Shown: positions 19,865 through 31,600 of the stretch, piece by piece
Layout: each line of letters starts with the position of its first letter
Position numbering within the stretch: the first letter of the stretch is position 1
From: Symbiodinium natans
Taxonomy: Eukaryota; Sar; Dinophyceae; Suessiales; Symbiodiniaceae
Length of the DNA stretch: 64,000 nucleotides
Assembly (NCBI GenBank): GCA_905221605.1
Contig: CAJNDS010002365.1
Span: forward strand, 248,001-312,000
Reading direction: 5' to 3'
Position numbers and translations under genes: made by a program
Notes under the pieces: generated by a model
What the model saw: only the letters and a program-made list of their open reading frames with translations
Databases searched by the model: none
What the model was told of the DNA's origin: nothing

Positions 19865-22800
19865 GATTCTGTGAAGGGTTCTTGGACGTCGGGGACAGCT
19901 CGATGCAGCGCTCATACATGCGCAAAGCCTGCAGCTTTGACTTATACAGAGGAACCAGAGGCTTAACTGCGTTCAACTTCATGACTCCTCAATTTCCCAC
20001 TATCAACAATTACCAATGCCTCTGCCTTGAAAGACCTCGGACACCCACTTCCTAAGCCCCTCAGATGCTCCGATGGCCCAACCTTCCACAGAACCTTCCA
20101 CATTGTGTGTAAACAGCCCTTCAACTCGCCAGCATGTAGGAAGTCATGACAAGTCAAGTACCGTAAAGCCGTCAAGCAGTCGGGCTGCCAACCACTGATG
20201 CCTTATACTACTCGACGCGATCACGTGCGCTGGCCACATCACCCGCCTGTGCTAGGTCACCGTGGTCCCAAAATAGCCAGCCCAAGTTGTTGTAGGCTTC
20301 AGCCTGCAAGACAGAAAGGTTGCAGTTGATCTCTTGTCTTCAGCAACCTACGTCCTACCCATGGCGGTGGAGATGCACAGCAAGCTCGATCTTATGCTGA
20401 GCTTCTGGCATAGTTGGGAGCCACTGCCACCGCTCTGGACAGGTACTCAAGCGCCTGCGGAGCTGAACATGAATGTCGGGCACCCTAAAATTGAACTCCA
20501 GCGCATCCGTCAGCTCACCGACTGCTTACGCCAACAGTTGGAATCAAGCATGATGTCTGTGCTTATCATCGCCTGACAGATTGACGTTCTGCGAGGCATA
20601 GTGTGGATACGAGTACCATCGAGAAACTTTAAAGACTAGGGCGACTGGGGCCTCATCATGCCTCAGCAGTCCACAAACTGACACAGAGCCGTGCGGGGAG
20701 AATGCGGGCCATGCCTCGGTCAGCTTTCCCGACGTTGTGTAAGCCACACCTTTGTGCATCGAAACGCTGGCAAGGTTGCTAGCCGGGGGGGGGGGGGGGG
20801 GGGGGGGGGGTTGGGAGGGGGTGAGGGTATGTTCTAGCCAGCAAGCCGGCAGCAAGCAGTCCTGAGGCAGAGGCCTAGATTGTTCAAAGTCTGTGCGAAA
20901 CGCGGGTTGCACTGAATGGCCATGTGGTAGTACTTTAGCGCCTGCATAGCAGACACTGCAGAGTCAAAGAAGTATGAAGCCCCATTGGGCATGCTCTTTC
21001 ACAAGGTCAGCGGACTGCAGAGAGAGCTTCGCGGAAGACGGATGGGAGGTCAAGAGGCCATCAGGACCTTGTCGAGATTCTCCTGCTCCTTGAAGATGAC
21101 GCCCATGTTGTTGTAAGCCTCCAAACAACTTCATCACCAGCCCACTCTTGTTAAGACCTGGGTGACCTTTTCACTGGCACTCATGCAAATCAGTCCAACA
21201 TGTCCTGAGGCGAGTTTACTTCAGGGCTCAATGGTGTGCACTCTTGCTGGAATCATCCTCTACAAGCCGAGTCATGTTGTTGAAGCCCGCTGCATTGTTG
21301 ACTTCCGTTCATGTGCTGTTATGAGCTGAAGTGGGAATGTGCAGACTGGGCTTGCTTCTCCGTGGGAGCTCCTTACTGAAGTTGTAAGGTCAGAGTGGTG
21401 ACTTCTATGGCTGACCAGTTGCAACAAGTTGGCACGTTGCCACACCAGAGTCGCCTCCCTCCTCTTGACCCAACGAAAATCGACCCCCACCCCCCGACTT
21501 ATTCTCATGTCTTTTGACCCGCTCTCCCCCTAGCTCTTCTTTGCCTGCTTTGGCCAAATCTGCAGCGTGGGGCAGTCAAACTCTGCCGGACCGAACTGCA
21601 TTCAGTGCCCCATTGCGCTGCTGTCTCTGTCTCTTGCTGTAGCCTCGTGAGTGCGATCAAACTACGCCAGCTTCGGATGGCATGAGCATCGGCCGGGCAT
21701 TGCGGACATCTTGCGCCTCAGCACATCGCGGGTCGAAGTGAACCGTGAGTTGGTAGTTGACGAGAGCCTCCGAGACAGCAAGGCAAATTTTGTACTCGAT
21801 ATACACACTCTTGCTTTTTGAGCAGGTAAGAATACGAAGCGTGCGAAGTTTATGATGCCCTCTGCTGAAGGACTCTGCCACCCAGAGCTGCCTTGTCATA
21901 CTTGTGCATCTCTGCATAGGACACGCCCAAATTGTAATATGCCTGCGCTGAGCCACATGGAAACACTGGAGCGGCCAAGCAGGCCTCTGAAGATAGGCAG
22001 GATGGCTTGAAAATTATCATGTTGGACAGACATGCCCTTCTTTGAAGAAGGTGAAATGCGCAAAGACACAATCATTTTGTGCGTTCTGCGCGCTCCCCTC
22101 ATACACCCCCCAACCCTAGGATGCTAACCCCCACCCGAAACCTAAACCCAAAGGGGAGGGGGGGCGCAACCAATGGGCAGTGGCGCAGTTGCAGTCGAGA
22201 TGCATTCGCATTGGTTGGGCAATGAACCAGCGCCTCAACAGGCCAGCTACTGGTAGCAAGTGCCCAAGTAGGCAGCGAAAATCGGCATGACACTCGCTTG
22301 CGAAGGCGTATGCCTGTGCCAACCTGTCCTGCTCAGGAAGTCGCATGAGTAAAATGAGTAAGAGCAATCGCACATTCCGAAATCAAAACCCAAAACCGAC
22401 TTCCTGCTTGTGAATGACCTGCCCCGCAGTATGCCGCACCTTCCTGTCTACGACGTAGCGGCGTTTCTTACTCAGAAAGCTTCGAAGGGGGCTCTTTGCG
22501 CTTTGCTCGGTCACTGGTCCAACCCATACCGGCCTTAGGACTACCGTACCTGATCTTAGCTGGCAGAAGTACCAGTGTTCACAGCCCTACAGCAGAAGCC
22601 GAAAGCTATTTCAAAAAGGAAAAGCACTTGGGCCCTCGGACCAGAGCTCCCTGAGCTTGGGGGCTCAGGTCTCAGGTCCACGCTTCTGTGTAGCATCTGA
22701 TGGCACCCTTGGGGTCCGACCTCACGGCGTAAGAACTCCGCGTCATGAACCACTGGAAGCTTCAAGAGACTGCACAGCGCCTCTGAATGTGTCTGAGGTC

Positions 22801-24170
22801 GAAGCGCTTTGATCTGCAGCCCGCGGTTGATCAAACAAACTGCCAAATTCATAGGAGTTGTCCTGGGCAACGAGGGAGTGTGTACGTGTGTGTCTGCCTG
22901 TGTGTCTGCGTGTGTGTCTTGCGTGTCTGCACTGTGTCTCCGTCAGCGTCTGTGCCTGTGCTTGTGCCTGTGTGAGCAAGCAACGTTTTAGGTGTGCTCA
23001 ACATCTTGGAACCATGAACGTCCGAAAGGAAGAAGCCTGTGTCCCCATACTAGTACACATCAAGCTTTGCCACATTACACGTATCAGATGTATCTCGTGA
23101 CCACCCGGGGCCCGTGCTCACAATTCGGGTTTATTCGCAAGGCAGCGCGATACCAGTCTGCAGCAGCCTGGAAGGGCCGAAGGGACCACAGCCACCAGCA
23201 GCTTCAGCTTCAGCTTCACGTGGAATGAAACGTGGGGTTTTTTCCTTTGAGTTTGGCAGCGGATCTGAGCTGCAGGTCGCCCCCCGCCTGGTAATTCCCT
23301 TGCTGTCTGCAAACTGCACCGATGTTGCTCATGGCCTGGACAGGGCCACATATGCAACATCATGCAACTAGCGGTCCCATTTGACTCTATACCTATTCGT
23401 GCCTACGGCCTACGGTGGACACGCTGAAGGGATACGATATGGGAGATGGGGGGCTCATCATTTGGCTGACCTCCGTGGATCGCTGGTCCAACTTGTAGGC
23501 CTGCAGGGCAGAGACACCTATAATTTTTGAAAACTTGCGACATGTCATAGTAGCTTTGGTAGCTTTGCAAAAGTTGCGGAGCTTTGCTGCGCCTTCTCCG
23601 AATGTTCCAAGGCTCTCGCGTAATCTCCAGCCTTGGGGTCTCAAGGTCTGTGCCGACATGTGCCGAGCCTCAACGATGCCCTGTTCCCACCGCATCCCAC
23701 CGCACTTCTCCGAGTTCCCAGCTGCCAAGTACAGTGTGCCGAGGCTGAGGTGGCCGTGAAAGTTCTCGGGCTCCAAACTGCGAAGGCGCGGGAACGGCAG
23801 CTTGGTAGTCTTGATATTTCCCAGCGGAGTCTGATCTCTGATCTTCACAGCATTTCACAGCTGTTTACGGCTCAAGGCCCTCGATTCGATGATGCTGATG
23901 CAAAGAAAAGCAGATGCGGAGGCGTCTCTTTCAGTCGTGGCCTCAGCACCTCAAAGCACTTCTCCGCGGCGCCGCGGGAGTCCCCCGAGGCCTCGGTGGG
24001 GCTCTTGGAACTGTTCGTTCTTTCTGTTTGCTTTTGTTTGGGGGTTTGGAGTAGGGTCTATGCATTTAGGGTTGATGTTCAGGGGTACTCGCGGAAGGCT
24101 TTCCTTGGAATCCCTTAGATGTCGGAGAGGACTCAGCCGCCGACCTTGAGTCTTGAAGCCATATCCAGCA
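19865..24170 (-). CDS. SPINDLY-like TPR protein (O-fucosyl/O-GlcNAc transferase TPR region)
   Basis: Small exons give TPR units in the order found in plant SPINDLY. From 24000 down: GDSRGAAEKCFEVL, LEPENFHGHLSLGTLYL (about 23770), PKAGDYARALEHSEKAQQ (23640), AMSNIGAVCRQQGNYQ (23340), NLAVCLINRGLQIK (22860), AQAYYNLGVSYAEMHKYDKA (21950), NYQLTVHFDPRCAEAQ (21760), EAYNNMGVIFKEQENLDK (21120), YYHMAIQCNPRFAQTLNNL (20940), GVAYTTSGKLTEA (20755), AEAYNNLGWLFWDHGDLA (20310) and ALRMYERCIELSPTSKNPSQNR (19940). The match to SPY segments (HFNPRCAEA, NNLGVIYKDRDNLDKA, NFSQSLNNLGVVYT, DPDSRNAGQNR) is collinear and specific. SPY adds O-fucose to nuclear and cytosolic proteins using its GT41 domain; that domain was not found here. 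Exon 5' limits and the start codon are unknown; a further exon may lie near 25060-24960. Confidence 0.82.
20785..20810 (+). repeat. 26-base poly-G run in an intron
   Basis: Uninterrupted G26 between two TPR exons of the SPINDLY-like gene. It is C26 in the transcript. Length is likely uncertain in the assembly. Confidence 0.9.
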
Positions 24171-24377
24171 GAGCTGACACCTCCGAGATTCGTTGAGACA
24201 ACTTCAATTTAAGTCAACTTCGAGGGTCTTCAGCATCGTATTGCACAGATGCAGAGTCTAGATGTCCTTTCGGCCGCTCGAACTGGGTGCTTCTCGGCAA
24301 CGCGACACCATACTATTGAACAGTCAGTGCGATCGCGAGCAGATCAAGAATCAAGTCAAGGGCCGAAACTTTATACA

Positions 24378-24402
24378 TAATACATATATATATATATGTG
24401 TG
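24378..24402 (+). repeat. Short TA/TG microsatellite
   Basis: ATACATATATATATATATGTGTG-type run just upstream of the recognised TPR exons. No function visible. Confidence 0.7.
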
Positions 24403-25662
24403 TAAACTCAAATTTTGCATCGAGTAAACGAGCGGTTCTCAAAGCATCTAGATCATCTAGGACATTCTTGGACCATAGTAGGACTGTCACGAGGCTGATG
24501 CCACTGTGTCAAAAGGCACATCAAGTCGCCAAACCACGAACCAACTCGGCAAAATGTGGCGAGCCTGGGTATTGCCCTTCGGCAGCACCTTGCACCGATG
24601 TGCACGGCTTTACTTGGGAGGGGGGCGGGGGGCTTCTTTGAGGAGGACCCCAAGAGAGACAGAGCCAGGCCTGGCCATAGTTCGTGTAGATCTGGCCTGC
24701 GACCCGAAATCCTAAAGCTTAACCCTTCATCTTATCAACCCGAAATGATGCACCTTACAGAAGTAAACCCTAAACAGTTGGAGATGAGATGAGTTGAGTT
24801 GATCAAAAATATTAGACAGCTCGTGCCATCCTCCCGGCTCCAATGAATTGGCAGATCCGTCTGCGAGAAGTCGCACAGCATAGAACTCATGGGCGGGTTG
24901 GGGTTGACAAAGTTGATTAAAATCAACAACACAGTCTGGGGACTGGAGCATTCAAAAACCAGATGAAAGGAATCGACAGCCATTCTCACAGGCCTCGCAA
25001 CGTGCAAGAGAGAGTTTGTTTTGCAAAAGGCAGCCTGCAGCCAGCATGGTCTGCATGGCCTCGTATGCGAAGGAGGCGCATTCCCAACTTGAGCTTTTAC
25101 AGGGAGGCGCAGCTGGCAACCACGACAATGCCAAGTGGGCATGTGCAAGCCATGAGGCTAACTGAGGCACACCGTGCTGTTGCATTGCCGGCATGTACTC
25201 AGGCTCTGGCGACCAACAGGGGCAAGCTCTTGCCCCGTCCCGTCCCTCCTACTGGCTGAACCACGAGACAAGTTAGGCAACGTGTACTGGCTGTCTGTGC
25301 ACCCAAATGCTTGCAGCATCGTCTTTTAGCAACCAGAAATGAAACCAGCTAACTCCATTCCCTTTGCGCACTCTGCATGGGCGACTTGTTGAACTGTGCC
25401 GCAACAACTGCAATCTTCTCAAATCTTCTCAATTTCTCGGAGCGTGTAGCCCTCGAGCTGGAACCTGGAACTTTGGCCGCTGCGACTTTGCCGCTGGCCG
25501 TTTGGGTCGGCACTCTGGTCTTGCCAACCCACCTACCTAAGCAAAAAGAAGATTAATATGACGAGTAATTATGAAGAAGCTGACAGCACCCGAGTACAAT
25601 TTGTTCACAATCGTCTGCTTTAAAGTTGTAATTACGTGCACTGATGGCGCACGCGCATTCTC

Positions 25663-28600
25663 TCAGAGCCAGCCAAGGAGGCCCCACACACAAACGGACG
25701 CACAGGTAGCAATGGACCTCGGCTGCGAGAGGTCCGATAGGTCAGACTGGAAGCCCTACATTCCATTCCATCAGACCGTCCTTTACGCTGCTTACATTGC
25801 CAAGCTGCAGCCCCAAGAGATAAGATTTGTCTCGCTGCATCGTGGCTTCCATGAGTTTGATGTACTTCTCTGGTCGCTCACCTTGTTTGGGTGCCCTGTG
25901 CGCACACACCAACCTTTCATCAAGAACGATACGCACGCAGCTCCATCATTGAAAACTTGAGAGGCCCGAAAGCGAGGGGAGACGGACCCGAAGGGCAGAT
26001 TGGCAGCGGGTAGCTAACCCCTGAAACATGTTAAGCTCTTCCAGCTCATTGTTAACCTTCAAAAAAGGGGACTGTCACTTGAAAGGAAAGAACCCAGTGT
26101 TGAAGGAACGACCGCAGACGGAAGGAGAGAAAGGAGGGCGGCCCGAAGAACGACCTTGAAGGGAGGCGGGGAGGGAGGACCACCCAAACTTCAAAATACT
26201 CCCAGCGCTCTGGCCAGACCGGCTGCCTCTCAGCACCGTCTTGGAGACAGTCGGGCATTCTCCCTTAAAATTCAAGGCCGGCAGTCCGCCCCCCAGCGCC
26301 GCATGGTCCTGACCCCCGCGAGGACAGCAACGGGCACACCGTCGAACAAGGAGCAAGGCCCATCGGCTGCGATGCGCAGCCGAAGGAACACCATAGTCCG
26401 GAAGAGAAGGGCATTCACATGTAGCCTCAGAGCACGAGATTGGGCCGCTGTAGGAGGGAGGTGCCTCAGGGAGGGGGGGCCAAGCCCCGGCACCCCGTAT
26501 CGACACGCACAAGTAGGGGTTTTTTTGTCTTGCTTGAAATCATTGCTCTGAAAAAAAGATCGACTAGAAGGATCTCTCTAACAAGAGCGATCGTGAGAGC
26601 TCTGTGGATCTCGCTGAACATCGGGTCTCGTGAAACATCACACACACACACACACCCACCCACCCACACACACACACACACACACGCACGCACGCACACA
26701 CGCACACACGCACACACGCACACACGCACACACGCACACATGCACACACGCACACACGCACACACGCACACACGCACACACACGCACACACGCACACACA
26801 CGCGCACACGCGCACACACGCACACACGCGCACACACGCACACACCCGCACACACGCACACACGCACACACCCGCACACACGCACACACGCGCACACGCA
26901 CACACGCGCAGACGCGCACACACGCACACACGCGCAGACACGCACACACGCACACACGCACGCACACGCGCACACGCGCACACGCGCACACGCGCACACG
27001 CGCGCACGCGCGCACGCGCGCACCCGCACACGCGCACACGCGCACACGCGCACATGCGCACACGCGCACACGCGCACACGCGCACACGCGCACACGCGCA
27101 CACGCGCACACGCGCACACGCGCACACGCGCACACACACACACACACACACACCTTCGTGCCATCTGAGTCATCTCTGTATATCATATATCCCAATCATC
27201 TGAGCCACCGGTCGCATCGTCCAGATCTGGCAGCTCTTCGCCGTTTGGTTTCTTGAGCAGCAACTTCTGGATCTCAGACCTTGAGAATCGAAAACATCCT
27301 CATGCCATCATACTGCAAACCCTGAAGCAGGAGGACTCCGTAATGGGCTCCTCACTCTTCTAAAGAGCGCTGCCTGACTGGGCATCGAACCACCGGGTCG
27401 CGTCATCATCCTCGGCTCGCTCCTTTGATGCAAGGCGGCCTGGAAAGGATGGAGGCGTGTCGACACCCTTTCAGCCTCCTAATACCTCAGCATGAAAAGC
27501 TGAAGCAAACTTCTCACAGATCTTCACAGCTGCCTCTGCTTGAGTTTCTGCGGCGGATTCCATCGCTCGCCTTGCCAAGGTGAAGGTTGCTTTGTTCGCG
27601 TTCCGCATGGACATTGCAGACATTTACAGACGGTGCAACGCATTGGCTCTGGAGAGCTGCGTATTAGCGTAAATATTATGGCTGAGAGTCAGCAGATTTG
27701 CAGGACCAGCATGGTGAGGTCTCCGAAGTGCCGCTGAACCATCGAGCCGCGTCACGATAGCCTGCTGCAGAGCGTGTGGACATCACATTGAAGGAAGACT
27801 ACAGGGGTGGAGGCGGGGAGGGGCACGGCTTGGGGGAAGTGCTCCTTCTGTGACAGCTGCAGGAGGGAGCTGCGCTTGCAATCTCTTGCGCGCTTCCCTT
27901 TGCTTAACAGGGCAATGATTCGACAAGAGCTTCTCAATATCCACACAGCATCTTTCAGCAGATGGGAGACGAACTGCTGTAGCTTCAGCATCGCTATCCC
28001 TCGTGCCAAATGTATCAAATGTTGTCTCCAAGTACGGGTGGGGCCTTGCCAGTACAGCCCTCGCAGGACTGGGACGGGCGGCGGTAAGAGTGCCCTGCAG
28101 TGGAGCAGTGGATGAGCATCACAGTGGGACTGCGCAAAACTTAGGCATCTTATCTGAAACCATTCGCTACGGGGGAGTCGATCTGCATTATGGGCATCTG
28201 ATGGTTGCGAACATGCCAGATTACTAGATCATAGAAGCGCAGGAAGGCCCAATATGCAAATAACCCCCCCCCCACACACACACACATGTTACATCATGAG
28301 TAACGCCACAGCACCCCATGAAGACTGAGCTGTGTGAGCAGAACGATAAAGCCTGGAACCTTCAACTGAAAACAAGCCCCGAAAGTAAGACTAATGACCA
28401 TACAGCGCACGCGTGTAACGTAACTAATGTAAGTATACTACACTATGTATGTAGTAAGTATGTCCGTTCTCTTTTGCTGAAAGAATCGCCACGGTCGCTT
28501 CGAAAAAAAAGTCAACTTAAATTCTGGCAACGAAGTTGGCAAGGCACCACCATGTCGGTGGGAACGGTGCGCCCATGTCCGTGGAGGGACTTGGAAGCAG

Positions 28601-31600
28601 AGCGGACACTCGAATAACATAGTCGGCATCATTGCCTGATGATGGCGATTCTGGTGGATCATGCTCTTTGATATTCACTATTCTACATTGTTCTGCCCTC
28701 AGGACCCTGTCGAGGCTTCCCGCTCATCTGAAGTCGCACAAGGTAGCTCGAGCCACCTATGGAGCCCAAGAGCCTATCAAAGTGTTGAAGTTCGAAAGGT
28801 TCTCGGCCTTTCCACGGAACCAGCAGCTGCGGCCAGAACATCCCATCGATGTACGCGTGGCCATCGTAGCAATAGGGTCCCAAGCCGCCCACGAACCTTT
28901 TCTCCGTGCAGGCTGTGCTGGGTTTCTGCAAATGGGGAGAGGGCGGGGGGAGTTCAGCCTAGAAAGACCCGTGGGGGCATTTTTGGGGCGAGCCCTGCGT
29001 GCAGCTTCAGCATGTCCATGCTGAGAGACGGCACGTGGCACGATGCGCGGAGCGCATGGAAGACGTCTTCTTGACTCTTGAAGCTGTTCACCACCTCCGC
29101 GCTGAAGAAGGGGAACTTCATGGAGATTCGGGTCGTCAGCACGCGAAGGCGCCCCGACAGGCATCCTGGGCCCAAAGAAGCGCTAAAGGCGTCCCAAAAG
29201 CATCCATATCATCCATTCAAAGAAGACAATAAAGGACCCTATAGGCCCTAAGCCCGAAGCGGCCTAAGCTCAGCTCAAAGGCTCGATAGGAGTTGGGAGG
29301 TAGGCACTTGCGCAGCGTGGCTTCCACTGCTGGCAGCAGCTTGAAGGGGTTCCGAGCACACTCCGGATGAGTCCTAAGTGGTGCCCATGATGAGTTGGAG
29401 CCTTGAAAAACTCCTTGTAAGACTCTTATAACTCTATGGCAAAGAGGTGCGACCAAGCGCAAGTTGACATTACTTGATGCAGGGCCCCCAAGGACGCCAA
29501 GAAACTTGAGGACCTCTTCGAAACAGTCCTTGGGGTTGAGGCCACAGGAGAGGGTGGAGGCGACCAAGGAGCCTCCTGGCGGCACGGGCTTGCCAGAGCT
29601 TGCCGGAGTGTCCGGAATACTTTTCATACATTTTCATACGAGATGCTTAAACATGCCCACTACATTCCCCGGCAATCTGGGCATGCTATGGCTGAGCACT
29701 GACAGATACGGACAGGCACCTGAAGAACCACTGAAGATCAGCTGGTTCGGAAACTTGTCCGACTCTGCCTCCTAGGAGCGTAGGGAAGAAGACTTGCCGG
29801 TGAGTGAGGGCTCTCAGGAGTCAGGTGGAGGAAGAAATCCGGACTGTAGAGGCAATGAGGGGGGCAGGCGGCCGTTCAGGACACCTGCCTTCGTGGCAAG
29901 CAGTGTGCAATGAGCAATGAGCAGTTACAGAGTGTTTTTGCTTCCTAGCGTGAAAGCAAACGAGAAATCAGATGTAGTGCTCAATACGTTTTCAGCCGCA
30001 CATGCGCACTGTGAAGACTATGATTATAAGCGGCGTTTCAGCTGGGAGGTGGCAGAATCCAGAAAATGCACGGGGCCACACTGTCCTTCAAGCACGGCAT
30101 GCAGAGTTTGGCAATGTGGCCCAGCAAAATTGGCAAAAGGGTATCGAAAGAAACGGCCACAAAGCCTCAGCCTTGAATGTATTTCAGAAGCGACTCAGCA
30201 AAGCGCTCGAAGGCTTCTCACTCTCAAGCTTTGTGCGCCTCGGCTGTCATGCCCTCGGGAACCAGATGCTCACCTGAGGCACTGAGGCACCGTGTTGTGC
30301 TACAGCCTTTTGCACCACGCCACATCGGGACAGACCACCCACAGCCCAGGCACGCAGCCATGTTGCCACGCCAAAGTGGTAGCAGAACCTAGTAAGGTCA
30401 AGCTTGCTGTGTGGAGCGGATACTGCAACAGTGTGACACTTGCCATGCCCAACCTGCCAACTGCTCCCCACTGCATCACGTGACGTAACCCAGGCTTGTG
30501 CGGGCGGACACGTTGTGGTCCTACACACAGTGTGTCACCGTGTCGAGTAGGATCGGCGCAGCCAACCACTGGAGTCGAAGGCGATGCTGACCTTTCCAAC
30601 ATTCACAACCGGCCTTTTCCTGCAGCTCACCTCATCCCTCCTCTGCACACAACAACATTGCAGAGCAGACTCCCTGCCTTACTCCCGGCTTCCAGCTTTC
30701 GCACAGACTTGCCTGAGCAGAGTCTGAGCAGAGCAGACGCGACCGCAACCGGAGTCCCGCAGTCGTCCGAAACCAAGATATGCCAGGACGCCTTCGGCTT
30801 GGTTCTGGAAGTCTGTGTAGAGTAGCAGCCCTGTCACCATCACCAGCAAGTACAGAACCAAGATGGCCTTCGAAATCTGCATGTCCCAGAAGGTGTACAA
30901 GCAAAACCTGGGCAAGAGACGTTCTTGACTCTCGGGAGACATCTTTAACGCGAGGAGGGGGGCAAAGGCGAGTTCAAGACTTCTTCCCCTTCGCCATAAG
31001 CTCCCGACAGCGCATGGCCAGCACAGATCGCGAACCTCTGAGAACATCCGGACTCCAGACACCATGCGGCGACTCATGAGCTCGTAGGCGATCAAGATGC
31101 AGCAGCAACATAGTATTAGTTGATACTTCCTCTTACTAAGTGCTTTTGTTCGTTATCAACATGCGATAATAGTCTAACAAGTTTCAGTTGTCAGTTGTCC
31201 GTAGTAACTACTGGTCCGGCGTCCCGCGAAGGCATCAAGGCAAGTTGCTGAAACATCTGGAGCTCGGTCACGCGGGCTTTGATTACCAGGGGAACCCCGC
31301 GCTCAGACAGCATGGAGAGGCTGTAGATTGCATACACAACCTCGGCTGCAACCGGTTGAAATAAGCGAACAGCTGTCAGGCGGCTGTTGATGTCTTGTCC
31401 TCATGCCGCCTTATCAGACTCACCGCATCTCATCGGCCCAATTCGGGCGGACACCCCTCCATCTCTAGCATACTTCGTGGCCGTGCGAAAGCGCGAAATT
31501 CAGCATCCAGCCTTTGGTTCCTTGTCGGTCTGCCACGCTCTCCGGGGAAAAAGGCAAAGCGAAGCGCGTTCAACGTGACCCCAGCGGCCCAATCTCCAGT

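Noticed and set aside
22858-23100. Cys/Val-rich plus-strand frame
   Set aside because: Encoded by a TGTGTCTG-type simple sequence between TPR exons.
26440-27195. His/Thr-rich and Cys/Val-rich open frames of about 185-240 codons
   Set aside because: Translation of a CA/CG microsatellite in an intron of patatin copy A.
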